A stretch of DNA of 64,000 nucleotides from Dactylonectria macrodidyma (lineage: Eukaryota; Ascomycota; Sordariomycetes; Hypocreales; Nectriaceae), in NCBI GenBank assembly GCA_020744425.1, contig JAGMUV010000019.1, positions 558,001 through 622,000 of the forward strand, written 5' to 3'. Under the pieces are notes generated by a model. That model saw nothing but the letters and a program-made list of their open reading frames with translations. It was not told the DNA's origin and searched no databases. Positions 35,501-46,747 of this stretch are shown here, piece by piece (within the stretch, counting starts at the first letter, position 1; each line of letters begins with the position of its first letter). The translations under genes and the position numbers were made by a program.

Positions 35501-36119
35501 CCCAACAAACCCAAAAATCGTCTCATTACTCTACATCCCAAATCCTCGCTTGACTCTCAGGTACCAGAAAACTAAAAGGAAATGCTGCGCCCCGCCCCTT
35601 GCGATATTGAAATGAACAACCCCCATCCACCCATGTCGCTCGTCTATAGGAGAAAAACGTGGCTATTGCGATGGGGTCCCTGTCGTACACAAATTCATTA
35701 AAACATGCGTATTTCAATCCATCCATTAAAAATTTCCCGCTATGCAGAGTTGATCTTCGTAGGGCTGTCATTTTGTCGGAAGCGAATCCTTGGGGCGGGG
35801 AACCACTTCCTGCGGAATCGGCTACGTCATCACCAGCCACACTCTTGGATCTCCAGCCTGACGGCATGTCTGTGTGGGTGCGTGAAACTCGACGTCATGA
35901 TGGTCGGTCGGCGTGCATCTTGGGTGTCGTCATTTCATCTTCATATAAACTGGTCGTCTTGAACTTCTAGAGTCACGTCTAGTCTACTACAATAGCGCTC
36001 TTGCATCTGCGCTGCTGTTCGTGTTGCACAGCTTGAATGCCAGGACATCAACACCACAAGTAGCAACATCACCATCACCATCACCACCACCTCCCAATCC
36101 CAACCCCCCAGTATCCAAA
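32567..36119. other. 3.5-kb region between divergent genes
   Basis: No coding exon is recognised. The segment next to 32567 contains many short frames and a (CG)n-like run (GTGCGCGCGCGCGC, about 32764-32777), probably the leader of the hydrolase gene. The segment at 36040-36119 is a CACCATCACC-rich leader of the next gene. The rest is unassigned. Confidence 0.4.
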
Positions 36120-37136
36120 ATGGACGTCCTCCTCTCCCTCCCAATCGCCTCCTACCTCCTCTCCCCCTCGGCCACGTCCTGGTCCACTTCGCTCAACCTA
36201 CTCTTCTTCTACATGACATGGACGACACTGATCCTGTCGCACTCGCCGCTCAAGATCCGACTCTTCGGGACCTTCGGCCTACGCGTCGCCCTCTGGCTAA
36301 TACCGTCCCTCGTCACACTCTTATTCGACCTTGGCCTTCCCAGCCTCGCCGAGTCCATCAAACTCGGCGGACGCTCCGCCCTGCCGCCCCGGGACCCGCG
36401 CCGGCTGCTGCGCCAACTCGGACTCGCACTCTTCAATTTAGTGTTCATCACCGCTGTCGAGGGCTTGTCCAGCCTCGCCTTTGCGTGGATCTTTCAAGAG
36501 CCCGACTTCAAGACTAGCTCCGCCCTGCCGCTTCCGTGGCAGATAGCCAAGCACATCTTACTACTACTCGCCGCCCGCGAGGTCCTCTGCTACAACCTGC
36601 ACCGGCGCGTGCTCCACGGCGGCTCGACGCTCGCGAGATATCACGGACAGTACGCCCATGCGCGTGCCGCGGCTCCCTACAGCCTTGAGTTATTCGCCGA
36701 TCACCCTCTCGCGCTACTGGTGCACCGCTTCCTACCCATCTACCTCCCCGCGCTGCTGCTGCGCCCGCACCTGCTAACCTATTTCCTCTTCCTGGCGTTG
36801 TGCACGGCCGAGGAGACACTCACCATGTCGGGCTACAGCATCGTCCCAGGCATCATTATGGGCGGCATCGCGCGCCGTTGCGCCATTCACTACGCCGGCC
36901 AGGGCGCGTCCAACTATGGTGCCTGGGGGCTGCTCGACTGGGTCAACGGGACGAGTCGCGGAAGGCACGTGTTGGAGGATGTTAAGGCCGAGGCTGAGAA
37001 GCATCATCTTAAGGAACGATCCGCGAACAAGATTGACGACGGTGCGGGCATGCTTCAAAATGGGATTGATGCGTGGAGAAGTGGAAATGGGCCCAGAAGA
37101 AGCCCCCGGACGAAGTCAACCAAGCAAGCAGCCTGA
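36120..37136 (+). CDS. Fatty-acid hydroxylase/sterol desaturase-like membrane protein
   Basis: Single exon, 338 residues. The start at 36120 (CAAAATGG context) is preferred over an in-frame ATG at 36021, which would add 33 Pro/Thr/Ser-rich residues. Five or six hydrophobic segments occur. Histidine boxes of the superfamily are present in altered form: HRRVLH (HX4H), HGQYAHA in place of the usual HxxHH, and IHYAGQGASNYGAWGLLDWVNGT, which keeps the NYG...D...GT end but has lost histidines of the third box. A di-iron centre may be incomplete. Family members modify sterols or fatty acids at the ER. Whether this one is catalytic is uncertain. Confidence 0.8.
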   Translation: MDVLLSLPIASYLLSPSATSWSTSLNLLFFYMTWTTLILSHSPLKIRLFGTFGLRVALWLIPSLVTLLFDLGLPSLAESIKLGGRSALPPRDPRRLLRQLGLALFNLVFITAVEGLSSLAFAWIFQEPDFKTSSALPLPWQIAKHILLLLAAREVLCYNLHRRVLHGGSTLARYHGQYAHARAAAPYSLELFADHPLALLVHRFLPIYLPALLLRPHLLTYFLFLALCTAEETLTMSGYSIVPGIIMGGIARRCAIHYAGQGASNYGAWGLLDWVNGTSRGRHVLEDVKAEAEKHHLKERSANKIDDGAGMLQNGIDAWRSGNGPRRSPRTKSTKQAA

Positions 37137-37360
37137 TCGCATTCCCAATGCTTCATATGACGTACGAGACATGACTGTTGGATGGAATTCCTCCTGATTA
37201 TATACCAAAAAGCTGTTGCTCTTTTTTTCGATACCATTTTCCTCTATAACCATAGTCCAAATCCATATATGATCCATACTCCACCGTCTATTGTGACACA
37301 AGGATCTCAGGCCCTTGGAAGCCACCATGTCTATCCTGTTCAATCCATTACCCAACGAGT

Positions 37361-39465
37361 TTAGTTGTACGCCATCTTCCTCTTGAACCACGCGAGCGTC
37401 TCCAGTCCGCTCTGCACCCGCATGCCGATCCTGGCATCGAGGTGGTAAATCTCCCAACCCTTGACAATGTCGAGCTGCTTCTGGCACTCGTCAAACTTGG
37501 CGCGTCGGTATGCTGCAATATCCTCGACTGTGCCCTCGGGAGGATTGCAGCATTCGACCCATGCGATGGAAGCGATCTCGTAGTTTGCGGCTGGGGGGAC
37601 GTAGTCATCCCTGGTCGTTCCTTTGAAGAGAAGTCTAGAACATGTTAGTACAGTTGGTAACACTTTGTAAAGGAAACTCACCGATCTTGGCTGAGAATGC
37701 GCTCCTGTAGAAGCGCTCTCGCCTCGTCATACTTGCCCATCCTCTTCAACAAGGTGCCAGTCAGGAGCGCCCAGATGCCCATCTCGTCAACCTCCTTCTT
37801 CATCGCTTCTACAACCTCGGGCTTGGCAGTACACCGCTCCCACTTGAGGTTGGCCATTCCACGCTCTAGTTCCACAGGTCCCATCCTCTTGGGTCCGTTC
37901 CACATGTAAGCCATCTCCAGGGCCGGGCTAGGCCCAATCGCATCCGCCAGGTCGATGCCAGCAGCCTTGGCCCTCTCTTCCCACTTCTGAATCTTGCGGT
38001 GCAAATACGACTCGATGGGAAGCTGTCGCCCGATAAACCTCTTCTTACCGACGACCGTTGGTGCCTTGGCGAGGAACTCGTGTACCTTGGTCTTTTGCCT
38101 CCGCGCCTCGACCTCGTCGCCGTTCTGGACCGCATCTCGGTACAACTCCAAGGACGCGGATCCGGCCATGTAGTAGTACAGAGCTGGGCTCCAGTCATTA
38201 ACTTCAAGACACCGCAAAAAGGCATCGCGCATGCCGTTCCAGTTCTGGACAAACATGTAGCTGATGGAGAGCTCAAAGTTGTTGACGGCAGCTACCTGCT
38301 TCATCTTGGATTCTTCACCCGTCGTCAGAATCTCAACAGCCTTGGGAAGCTGCTGCTCATTGGAACACTGTCTCGCCTCCTCCACGCGCCAAAGCCTCGA
38401 GTTGGGATACCGCTCTCGCATAGTGGCCAGCAGTTGATCCAACTTTTCCGTCGGGGGACCAACCACGTCAGCGTGCTCGTCGAAATCCTTGGCATCGGGT
38501 AAGATGTCCACCACTCCCAAGAGGCCGTTGTAATAAGCCAGGAGAACCATGGCCGAGATGGCTCCATTCACGTTGTTGTAGGCAGTCGAGCGCCAGAGCA
38601 TGCGAACACCCCGCTCGCGATCTCCACTGAATCCGACAACGGCGAGAATGCGAGAAAAAGAAGGCGGGACGAGAGTCAGGAGGAGAAGCAAGAGTCCAAA
38701 GCACATGCTGGCTCCGGAGTGTACGAAAATGTCCAGCGGATTGTCGAGGACTACCCTGTCAGCTGGCTCGGATTTGGGCTTGGACTGTAAGGGAGGAGAG
38801 TCGTCCGAGTCATTGGGTGAAGTCGCTGCGGTTGAGGGATCTGTCGTGGTGGCGGGCGTCTGGAGTCCCGATGACGTCGTGGAATCCTTGGAGGCTTTGG
38901 ATTCGACTTCAGCCTTTTCCTCGAGCTCTTTAAACGCCTTTTCCTCGGCGGCGACGATTGCGTCCAGGGTGAGAAAGGCCTTTCTCAACTTGTAGAAGCT
39001 CTTCATGGCCTCAATCAAGCTCTCGTGAAGAACGCCGACGACGGCGCCCATAAGCTGTGTCTCGGCGCGCACAACCTCATACTCGGTGCCAGGGGGGTAC
39101 AGCTTGCTCCCTGCGCGAGCCTTGCCGTGGCGCTGGGCCTTTTTGTAGTCGTTCCAGGCGCGGGCCTCGCACTCGTCCAGCTTGGCCGTGGTCTCGGCCA
39201 TGACGTCCTTTTCGAAGCCCAGGACGGACCTCATGAAGATGGTGACAGCCAAGCCCAGCTGGTGGAAGGACGAGTCGCCGGTTTGCAGGCGCTCCGAGGC
39301 GCCTTCGATGTCGTCGTTCATAATGAGGGCCGACGATGCCATGGCGTCATCAATGTCCTCCATTTCCTTGGCCATGTTGTCGCGCGAAGAATCACTGTCG
39401 CTGCCTGTGGCGCTGGCATCGTCTGGCTTTGCGCTGGAGCGGAACCAGCTAGATAATCGACTCAT
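37361..39465 (-). CDS. IML2: IML2-like protein (TPR-containing, mitochondrial outer membrane/inclusion clearance)
   Basis: Two exons, 37682-39465 and 37361-37634, with a 47-bp intron, give 685 residues. The start at 39465 (MSRLSSWFRSS) is chosen over an upstream in-frame ATG at 39630 because the family begins with this short basic/serine segment. Recognisable blocks are DIEGAERL-like DIEGASERLQTGDSSFHQLG, the AETQLMGAVVGVLHESLIEAMKSFYKLRKAFLTLD segment, an acidic Ser/Thr-rich linker, a hydrophobic region (SMCFGLLLLLLTLVPPSF), and C-terminal TPR-like helices with LALYYYMAG-type repeats. The last exon supplies the conserved end GLETLAWFKRKM. Yeast Iml2 acts in clearance of protein inclusions through lipid droplets. 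The gene is convergent with the hydroxylase-like gene, only 224 bp apart. Confidence 0.9.
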
Positions 39466-40560
39466 TTTGGGGTTTGTGATGATGAAGAGGTTGGAGTGTG
39501 AGAAACAGTGTGAGAGAGGTCTAGTTTGAGATGAGGAGTTTGAGATGAGGTTGCAGTGTGAGATGTCGTGTTTTGAAAGGTCTTGGTCCTTAGTGGCAGA
39601 TGTTGAAAGAGGGAAAATTTCTATGCCCAAACCCGATGCGAATGCTCACCAACTTTCCAGCAACGCCAACTCTGACGGATTGTGAAATGCGATGCAAAGA
39701 TATATTATCTCAGGCTTCAGGCCGCAGGCTTCCCCCAAGACTCAGCCCCAACTGCTGACGTCCTACGGCTGAATGCAATCAAAGGCCTTGACGTCTTTCT
39801 CGGACGTCGGGCAGATTTGCAACCCCGCGGGTGGAAACTGCAGTACAGGCAGGGCTCGTCGTGTAGAGAGAGCGGGGGAGGGGAGAGTGGAAGTGCGGAG
39901 TTAATTGCAAGGGAAACTCCGATGCCTCTTTCGATGCACGTCCAGTTAAACCACTCACAAAAACGATGATCCAGAAATTACAAGAAAAGGGACCAAAAAA
40001 AAAAGTGAGATGCAAGAGCGAAAGCGAGCAGCGGCGGTGCAATGCGCAGCTTCAAGCAACCCTCCCGAACGCCGTAAAGCCCCGTAAATGTTCTGGAGAT
40101 AGCGGCGCCTCGGGGCCGTCAGCGACCATGTCATAGGTCGGCTTTTAGGGACTTTAGGCGGGACTTGTCCCCACTTCTTTGCGGCCAAAACTGTTGCGTT
40201 TCCACTGCGTCTAGGGCGCCTACCAGGCTCTAGGCTCTATTGTACAAAGCTGCAGGGCCTTCTCATGCAGCCTGCAGGCCATTTGTCGGCGGGGTTCCCG
40301 TCTCACGTCCGCAGCACCGCGATGACCGTTTCTGTTATGACGCTGTGTGTGTGTCGGAAGTAGCGGGGGTGACGTATGTTCTATCGCAGTCTACGGGGCA
40401 CAGCAATGAAGCAGTCAGCAAACTAAAGGGGTAGTGCTCAGAACTGAATGGGTGTAGGGTAATCGACAACACGACACCGTTCGCATCTCAACATGACATT
40501 ACATCGAAGAAAAAGTAACATCAGAATTGGACAAAAGACGTACTATTAGTCTTAGCGTCT
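39466..40560. other. Intergenic, no gene recognised
   Basis: Promoter and leader of IML2 plus the 3' flank of the PEX11-like locus. Contains an A-rich run near 39994-40003. No coding exon is seen. Confidence 0.45.
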
Positions 40561-41364
40561 TCAAACTTGAGACGTAACTTTTAGTTGCCCGTAGACGCCA
40601 ATTAGGCTGCTCACAATGTCGCAGAATCCAATCGCCATGTCATCCAAGTGCGTCAACCCGGCAGCCGAGGAGGATATGCCCAAGTCGCAGAGACCAGATA
40701 TGAGTTGGAGCTTGCTAGCAATGCGTTTACTGGGAAGCAACAGTGTGTCAGCGTTGGTAACCTAGTGCCCTGAACCTTCATTACGGGATGATGGATAATT
40801 CTTAATGCACAGGATTTAGGGAACTTACCAAGACATATGTCTCTTATCATCGGCACATTTGCAAGTCTTCACCCACTGGGTGAGCTGATGTAGACAGTAT
40901 ATTTGCGTCGTGAGGCCACACAACACGGTGCCGAGCCAGAATCGAGCTGCCTGGACTTGTATGCGTCAAGCAGCTTTCCAAGGATACAGCCCTAGACTAT
41001 CGAGGATCGTTGCATTGTCAAAAGCCAGGTACGCGGCTAAAAGCACCTGGCGAAGCACCGAGATGTGATGTAGGAACGAATCGTCATCTGAGGTCATGGT
41101 GTCTTTGGTGATGGCTTCAGTAGCTGTCTGGATATACTCCACGCCCCTGCCAACGCGGAGCAGTTTGCGAGCGAGTACGAGCTGTCGCATGAATCTCGTC
41201 CATTGCTGCTTTGGAATTGCCGCATCGTTCAATTCTACCAATTGCCAAATTCTCAAGCGTGAGTAGTATTGTAGAAGACGCATGAGCTTGTCTCGGCCGA
41301 GTATTGTGGACATGAATCTCACGAAATGAGATACCGACGGATGAAGGATGACCCTGCTGACCAT
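40561..41364 (-). pseudogene. PEX11: PEX11-like peroxin gene interrupted by one in-frame TGA
   Basis: The model has two exons, 40829-41364 and 40561-40729, with a 99-bp intron (donor GTAAGT, CTGAC branch-like site, acceptor CCCAG). It has 234 codons after the start, with one internal TGA at codon 133 (40966-40968). Before the stop are PEX11 features: HPSVSHFVRFMSTILGRDKLMRLLQYYSR and a VLARKLLRVGRGVEYIQ segment. After it, in the same frame, come RIQVQAARFWLGTVLCGL and, in exon 2, KLQLISGLCDLGISSSA and VSSLIGVYGQL, which match the family's C-terminal half. All else looks intact, so this is either a very young pseudogene, a readthrough gene (TGA followed by C) or a sequence error. PEX11 proteins bend and elongate peroxisomal membranes before division. 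The gene is divergent from a probable peroxisomal oxidase, so a common promoter is possible. Confidence 0.78.
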
Positions 41365-41640
41365 AGTGAGAACTGGTAAGCAGACGCAAAAGTACCTGCC
41401 AAGAAATCGTATCTAGGTGTGTCGAAAATTGAGTGGAATTATATAGTATTCTCTTCTAAGGCTGTAAATGATGAAAAAATTTCTGACCTCTTTTATGTCT
41501 AGATGTATAAAACCCTCACTACGAAGATGTAATTTTACCCACACCGGCATATCCCAAGCGGTGACCAACAATATGTGTCTCTAGTGTCCTCCAGTATCAG
41601 GACCTAAGGTGCAAGATTCGACTGATTGCCTTGCCTCGGT

Positions 41641-41810
41641 GGCTTCCGAGAGTTGGCTCGGAAGATATCCATCCCGGAAGAGTCCAGTCCGGAGGGCGGG
41701 GTGAGCTCCGCCTCCATAATCAGGGTCAACTCGGAAGAATACGACGGACGAATTAGGCCAACCTATTCGACGGTTAGTTCGGCACTCCAGAGTCAGCATT
41801 CCGGAAGTAT
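41641..41810. promoter_or_regulatory. Cluster of five CGGAAG sites between the PEX11-like gene and the oxidase
   Basis: The hexamer CGGAAG (or its complement CTTCCG) occurs at 41643-41648, 41659-41664, 41675-41680, 41732-41737 and 41802-41807, within 170 bp of a 594-bp divergent promoter. With equal base use one would expect about 0.3 sites on both strands in the whole interval. The fourth site lies in the 12-mer CGGAAGAATACG (41732-41743), which recurs inverted in the promoter shared by the regulator and the transporter. CGG-containing elements are typical Zn2Cys6 targets, so these may bind the neighbouring regulator. Confidence 0.55.
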
Positions 41811-41958
41811 TTACTGCAGCGAGGAACAGCGGCAACATTGACTGCCGATGACTAGATATAAAGTAGAATCATGTGCGCTAATCTTGTTCAAAATACTCAC
41901 GATTACCCACCTGACTATCTGCAACCACCGCGCAATAGAACTCTTTCTCTCGCCTACC

Positions 41959-44132
41959 ATGCTTTCCCACGACTCTGAAATCATCATCGTTGGAGGTGGC
42001 GTCTTCGGCCTCAGCAGTGCTCTCTGGCTCGCGCGCGGCGGTTACAGAAACATCACCATCTTTGATCGCTGCGCATTCGATAAAAACTGGTACAATCCCT
42101 CGAGAGGCTGCGATGGCGCCTCGGCAGATATCAATAAGGTGTTCCGCATGGCCTACGCAGAACGGACCGAGTAAGACACCCCTCTGACCTCACTTGATTT
42201 AATACTAACGTTGACATTGTAGCTATCAGGACTTGGCTATCGGGGCAAGAGACTTTTGGCTCTCGTGGAACCAAGCCATTGCCGAGGCTGGACCTGCCGA
42301 GCTGCCGGAGGGACTGACCCCCGAGGACAAGCTCTTATACACCTGTGGATCGTATTTCCTAGCCGAAGGGCCAGAGCTGAGAGACTACTATGCGGACAGC
42401 TTGAAGACGATGGAGAGGACGGCGCCAGAATTCCGCAACATGCAGTTTGTCAAGGTATTGATCCCGTATCAAAAATTGATGTTCGCTTAGGTTAACTCTG
42501 CCCTAGGGAAATGCAGATGACGAGAAACGGCTGGGCGAGATTGATCCCAAGTGGGTTGAAAAGTATCACATCATCGACAAGATCAACGGTGGAGATACCA
42601 ATGGCTTCATTGACATCCAAGGAGGCATCACCATTGCTGACAAGGTAAACCCGTTGTCCTTCTATAACAGCTCCCACTGATGCCATCGTTTTAGGCTTGT
42701 GTGTATGCAAAATTCCTTTGCGAGCAAGCTGGCGTCAAATTCGTTCTGGGAGATCCTCAGGGCAAGATCTCGAGCTTGTTGATTGAAAATGACGGCCCGC
42801 ACAAGAGAGTGGCAGGAATCAAGACGTGCGACGGAATCCGCCACTTTGGAGATCTTGTCATCGTCGCCGGTAAGCCCTAGCCGAACCCGTTACACTTTTG
42901 GTGGCTCATGCACATCTAGCTGGTAGTTGGACTGCATCCATCATCCCGGAAGCTCACCAGACAGTTGAGGCTACGGCGGGAACAGTCATGTTTATCGATA
43001 TTCCAAAGCACAGGCAGGATCTCTGGAAGAGGTTCCACCCGGACAACTACCCTGTGTGGTCCTATCGCAGAGGCGAGGGCGAAGAGTAAGTCCATGATGC
43101 CTACTATTAACCACCATTTCTTCCCGAGACATGGCTGATCCATCTTTAGCTACTACCAAGGAGGCGGATTCCCCATCTCTAAAGAAGGACGACTCAAGTT
43201 TGGGTTCCGAGGCCGCAAAGTCAGTCCAGTCCAAGCATTTCCCTTTTCAAAACTTATCTGTGTAATAGTTTACGAACTTCCAACCTCACCCCACGCATCC
43301 CAACCTGTAGGTTCACCACTGCCAAGGGTCTACATTTATACTGACAAGCCACAGTCGGATTTCTACTCCTCGAACCCGCTACACGGCAGACCGCATCAAC
43401 ACCGTGCCTCTGTACGGCCTCTCGCGCATGAAAGAGGTCATCACTCAAGCGTTTCCTGAGTTGGCAGAATTTAACTTTACGGATAGTAGAGTGAGTGTTC
43501 GCTGGAGAAGTTCTGACTAGGTCGTTGCTAACGCAGTAGTGTAGCTTTGCTGGTATACGGACAGTATCGACAATGATGTATGTGAATGGCCATTAGCTGG
43601 CTGGCGCTCTTGCTAATCACAGATATAGTATGTGATTGATTACGTGCCTGGATACTCCGACTCTCTCTTCATTTGCACCGGAGGCTCGTGAGTATCCCTA
43701 ATTTGGCATCTCTCAACGCCATGACTAAATGTTTGCAGTGGACATGCCTTTAAATTTCTCCCAGTCTTGGGCAAGGTACGTTCAGTAATGCTGGCCAACT
43801 AGAATCAAAATTGCTAAGATTGGAACGACAGCATGTCAAAAACCAGCTCGAGCGTCTTCCTGACCAGTTCACATCGGTCTGGAAGTGGCGCGCTGCCGAG
43901 CAGGGCAAGCCCAACAACGGCTTGTCCGAGGGAGAAGACGGTCCGAGAGAAATGTCCAAGCTTGAAATGGCTTCCGGTATGTTCCATATTCTGATCAATC
44001 AACTTAGCCGGGATGAACAGTCACTGATTTGACGATAGTACGAGACTTTAAGCTGAAACAGGTAAGATCAAACGTGCTGCAAAACCGCGCACGACGCTGA
44101 CCAGGACATAGCTTCCGCTGCAAAAGCTATGA
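41959..44132 (+). CDS. FAD-dependent amino-acid oxidase (MSOX/amadoriase/saccharopine oxidase-like), probably peroxisomal
   Basis: Fourteen exons give 494 residues: 41959-42170, 42223-42454, 42507-42644, 42695-42869, 42920-43085, 43150-43219, 43269-43306, 43355-43490, 43545-43577, 43629-43687, 43739-43775, 43832-43976, 44039-44061 and 44112-44132. The FAD-binding motif is IIIVGGGVFGLSSALWLARGG near the N-terminus. KFGFRGRKFTNF and STPRTRYTADRINTVP follow. The motif around Cys391 (RLCWYTDSIDNDYVID) matches the position of the covalent flavin cysteine in this family, and the C-terminal GGSGHAFKFLPVLGK is the flavin-contact loop. The last 21-nt exon yields an end in QKL, a peroxisomal targeting type 1 variant. 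Such enzymes oxidise N-alkyl or cyclic amino acids (sarcosine, pipecolate, saccharopine, fructosyl amines) and release H2O2. The precise substrate is unknown. Confidence 0.9.
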
Positions 44133-44296
44133 TAAAGTAGTTTCTGGACTACTATTTCATTCAATGGGGCTCTTGGGCTGGAAGATAGACTTGCCATTTT
44201 CTTGAGAAGCATGTTGAGATAATATCTAGTCACAACTAGATATTCGACGATTCCCATCGTGAATCAGATATGAATGGTCATAAAATAGATGCTTCT

Positions 44297-46572
44297 CTAA
44301 CAGTCTGTGTGCGTAGTAAAGTCATTGATAAACCCTGCTAAGAGCCCATCCACTCCATCCAACACCCCAGCTTCAGCAATGTCATTTATCCAATGAGTCC
44401 AGCTAGCTTGACCTTCCACTTCCACTGAGCCTGGAGGAGGCAGTGGAGGCGGCATCTCTGGACTCTTATTCATCACCATTGCAACAGTACGGCTTGCAAG
44501 AGCCTCGAAGGTATCGCGATAGGGAGAGGCGCCTTGCCAGCCCTCTGCTATTGCCACCAACACCATGGTGCAATCCGTGCATGTCTTGCTCACGTCGTCC
44601 GGTCGAACCGACTCGCACGCTGTGGGCGATGTCCAGAGGCAGTGCAAGTATGTCAAGCCAGCTAAGAAAAGGCAGTGGAGCGTCCCCCAGGTATACCTCA
44701 CAGCTGTGCCTATGTAAAGTCGACGGTAGCCCTGACAGATGTTCCTAGAGGCTTGTATGCACTCTTCGAAAATGTGACTAGATGTCTCCTTGTACTCGGC
44801 TATTTGACCTCGATAGAGGAGAAGGATAGTGTAGCTATAATTCATTTCATACCAGGCACGTATGGAAAAGATGGACAAATCTTCATTTGTCCTTGGGCGA
44901 GATGGCGGAGCTGTTGCCAACCAGTTATCCAAATCTGTCCGTAGCTGACTGATCTGGGTATGGTAGGCGTCATTTTCGACACTAAAGTGCGATGTGTCTG
45001 AGAATAGAGAAGTGTGGATGCGAGCCCAGATATGCCGTAGTTTGAAGACATGGATGGCGGTTGACATGGTCGTGGACGGCTGTGCGAGTTCAGTCCTGCA
45101 AGGACTGGAAATCCCGGTTTCGGTGATGGAAGAGTCGTCAACATCTGATGGAAACTGCAGATAGTTAGTTGAGCCAGGATTTCGGAGAGATAAAGACGCT
45201 GGGTACATCATACCTCGGCGTCAATTTCCTGAAGCGGGATACCAAGCGGCCGTCCTAGCCTCAAAGCAACAGTGCAGTCTATTCCCTGGGCAACCCAAAA
45301 GACTCTTTTCCGCATTTCCTGCTGAAGCGGGTTTGCGGTTGGTGCGAGTCGCTTGATGCCTCGATGATATCCCAGCTCGATGCATTGGCGTAGTGCAAGA
45401 CCAGATAGTTTCCTATCAAGAGAACGGCTCAGCTGACACTCTCTCATGGGTTTAAATAGGAAACCTGCCAGAGCGATGGCCCAGTCAGAGAGCGGAGTGA
45501 GTACATGGCGTAGCACAGCAATGCCTGAATGGATTCGAGGTTGTCTTTGGATAACACATCGGTGTACAGCTGAGCCGTCATGTAGAGTTGCTAAAAGAAA
45601 CAATCAGTTACGGACTAAAATTCTTGTCTTGACATAAAGATACTTACCTCAGCCAGAGACTGCGTGCTGGACTGGAGAAGAGCAGCGACTGCATAAACCT
45701 ATGGCACAATGAGCAATTTCTCAACACGACCAATTCAAACCCACCATATTTAAGAAAAACAACGGAGCCGTATGAAACCCAATATCGGTAAAATCCCTTG
45801 CCGAATCGTACAGAATTGCCTCCCACTCCCTGAATGTCGGCTCGTGCAGAAACGGATACTGCGGATGGATGTGCTTAAAGTAGGCGTTGCTCAACCTCAC
45901 GGCAACGTGGTAGTCTGGCAGCAGACATGGCGACGGCGACGAGCCCAGACGGTCGTTGAGGCTAACTAAACTCGGCTCGATGGGAAGGTCACGACGCAGC
46001 GAGAAGTTGATGATGCGGGAAAATGCAAAGGCTGACGAGGAGCCTAGATATTGAGGCTCCATCTGCGCTGTTCGAAAGTCTAGCATGCCGACGCGGGACG
46101 ATAAGTCGCTTGCGCCGTCTCCTCGCTCAGGCGTGTCGTATGGATTCGACTGGGCGCTGCTGTCGTTGCTTGCTGCGGCCGCAAAGGGCGAAGGTGTTGA
46201 GTTCGAGGGCGTTTTCTGGTGACCTTCGAGGCTGGCGACTCGGCCCTCGAGCATTTCTAGATAGTTACGGGGCCGATGTCTCTTGGTTTGGGGATCTTGG
46301 ACGATGCAAGCTAGAGGGTGTCGGTCAATATGCCATTGGTTGATGTACTTGATGCTTACAGATGCCCAACCTTTTACAGTTGCCACATGCAGGACTCTGA
46401 TCATCACACTTTTAGATAAGTCGTAATTAGTATCATCTCTACTATGAGAGATGCCTGAAGTTACCTTGAGTTTCTTGTCCTTGCAGTTCATGCACGCCTG
46501 ATGCGCCCGGGTTCCGGGAACACGGCGGCGCCGGGGTCCGGGCCGTCTATTCCTGCCATTTGTCTGCAGCAT
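44297..46572 (-). CDS. Zn2Cys6 transcription factor with fungal-specific regulatory domain
   Basis: Seven exons, 46465-46572, 46360-46408, 45745-46310, 45648-45698, 45469-45590, 45214-45412 and 44297-45154, give 650 residues. The zinc cluster is perfect CX2CX6CX6CX2CX6C (Cys27, 30, 37, 44, 47, 54), assembled from three exons, with a basic segment before it and a coiled-coil-like RNYLEMLEGRVASLEG after it. The middle homology domain includes HPQYPFLHEPTFREWE and LWKLSGLALRQCIELGYHR. The fifth intron seems to use a GC donor (45413-45468, GC...AG); the nearby GT would shift the frame within the conserved W...GLALR block. The gene is convergent with the oxidase (164 bp apart) and divergent from the transporter, which suggests that it regulates both. 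Confidence 0.88.
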
Positions 46573-46747
46573 GTTATCTTTGCGCCGGAACTCTTCTTCT
46601 CTACGAGAGAATCTGTGGATTTTCGGTCATCACAGCATGCAAATCAATAATCCGGATCGCATCTCTGAACTGTGCGGGGTCTGATATCGACGTCTGGAAG
46701 TTTCCGGACGGCTAGTTCAAAGACGGCCGTTGGGAGCGCTGTATCCA

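Noticed and set aside
40930..41010. A small intron that would remove the TGA in the PEX11-like gene
   Set aside because: The only frame-preserving option (donor GTCTAG, 42 nt) has a poor donor and would delete a segment that aligns well with the family. The GTATCC donor does not restore the frame.
45413..45464. GT-AG intron starting at 45464 in the regulator gene
   Set aside because: It keeps canonical ends but shifts the reading frame within a conserved block; the GC donor four bases upstream keeps it.
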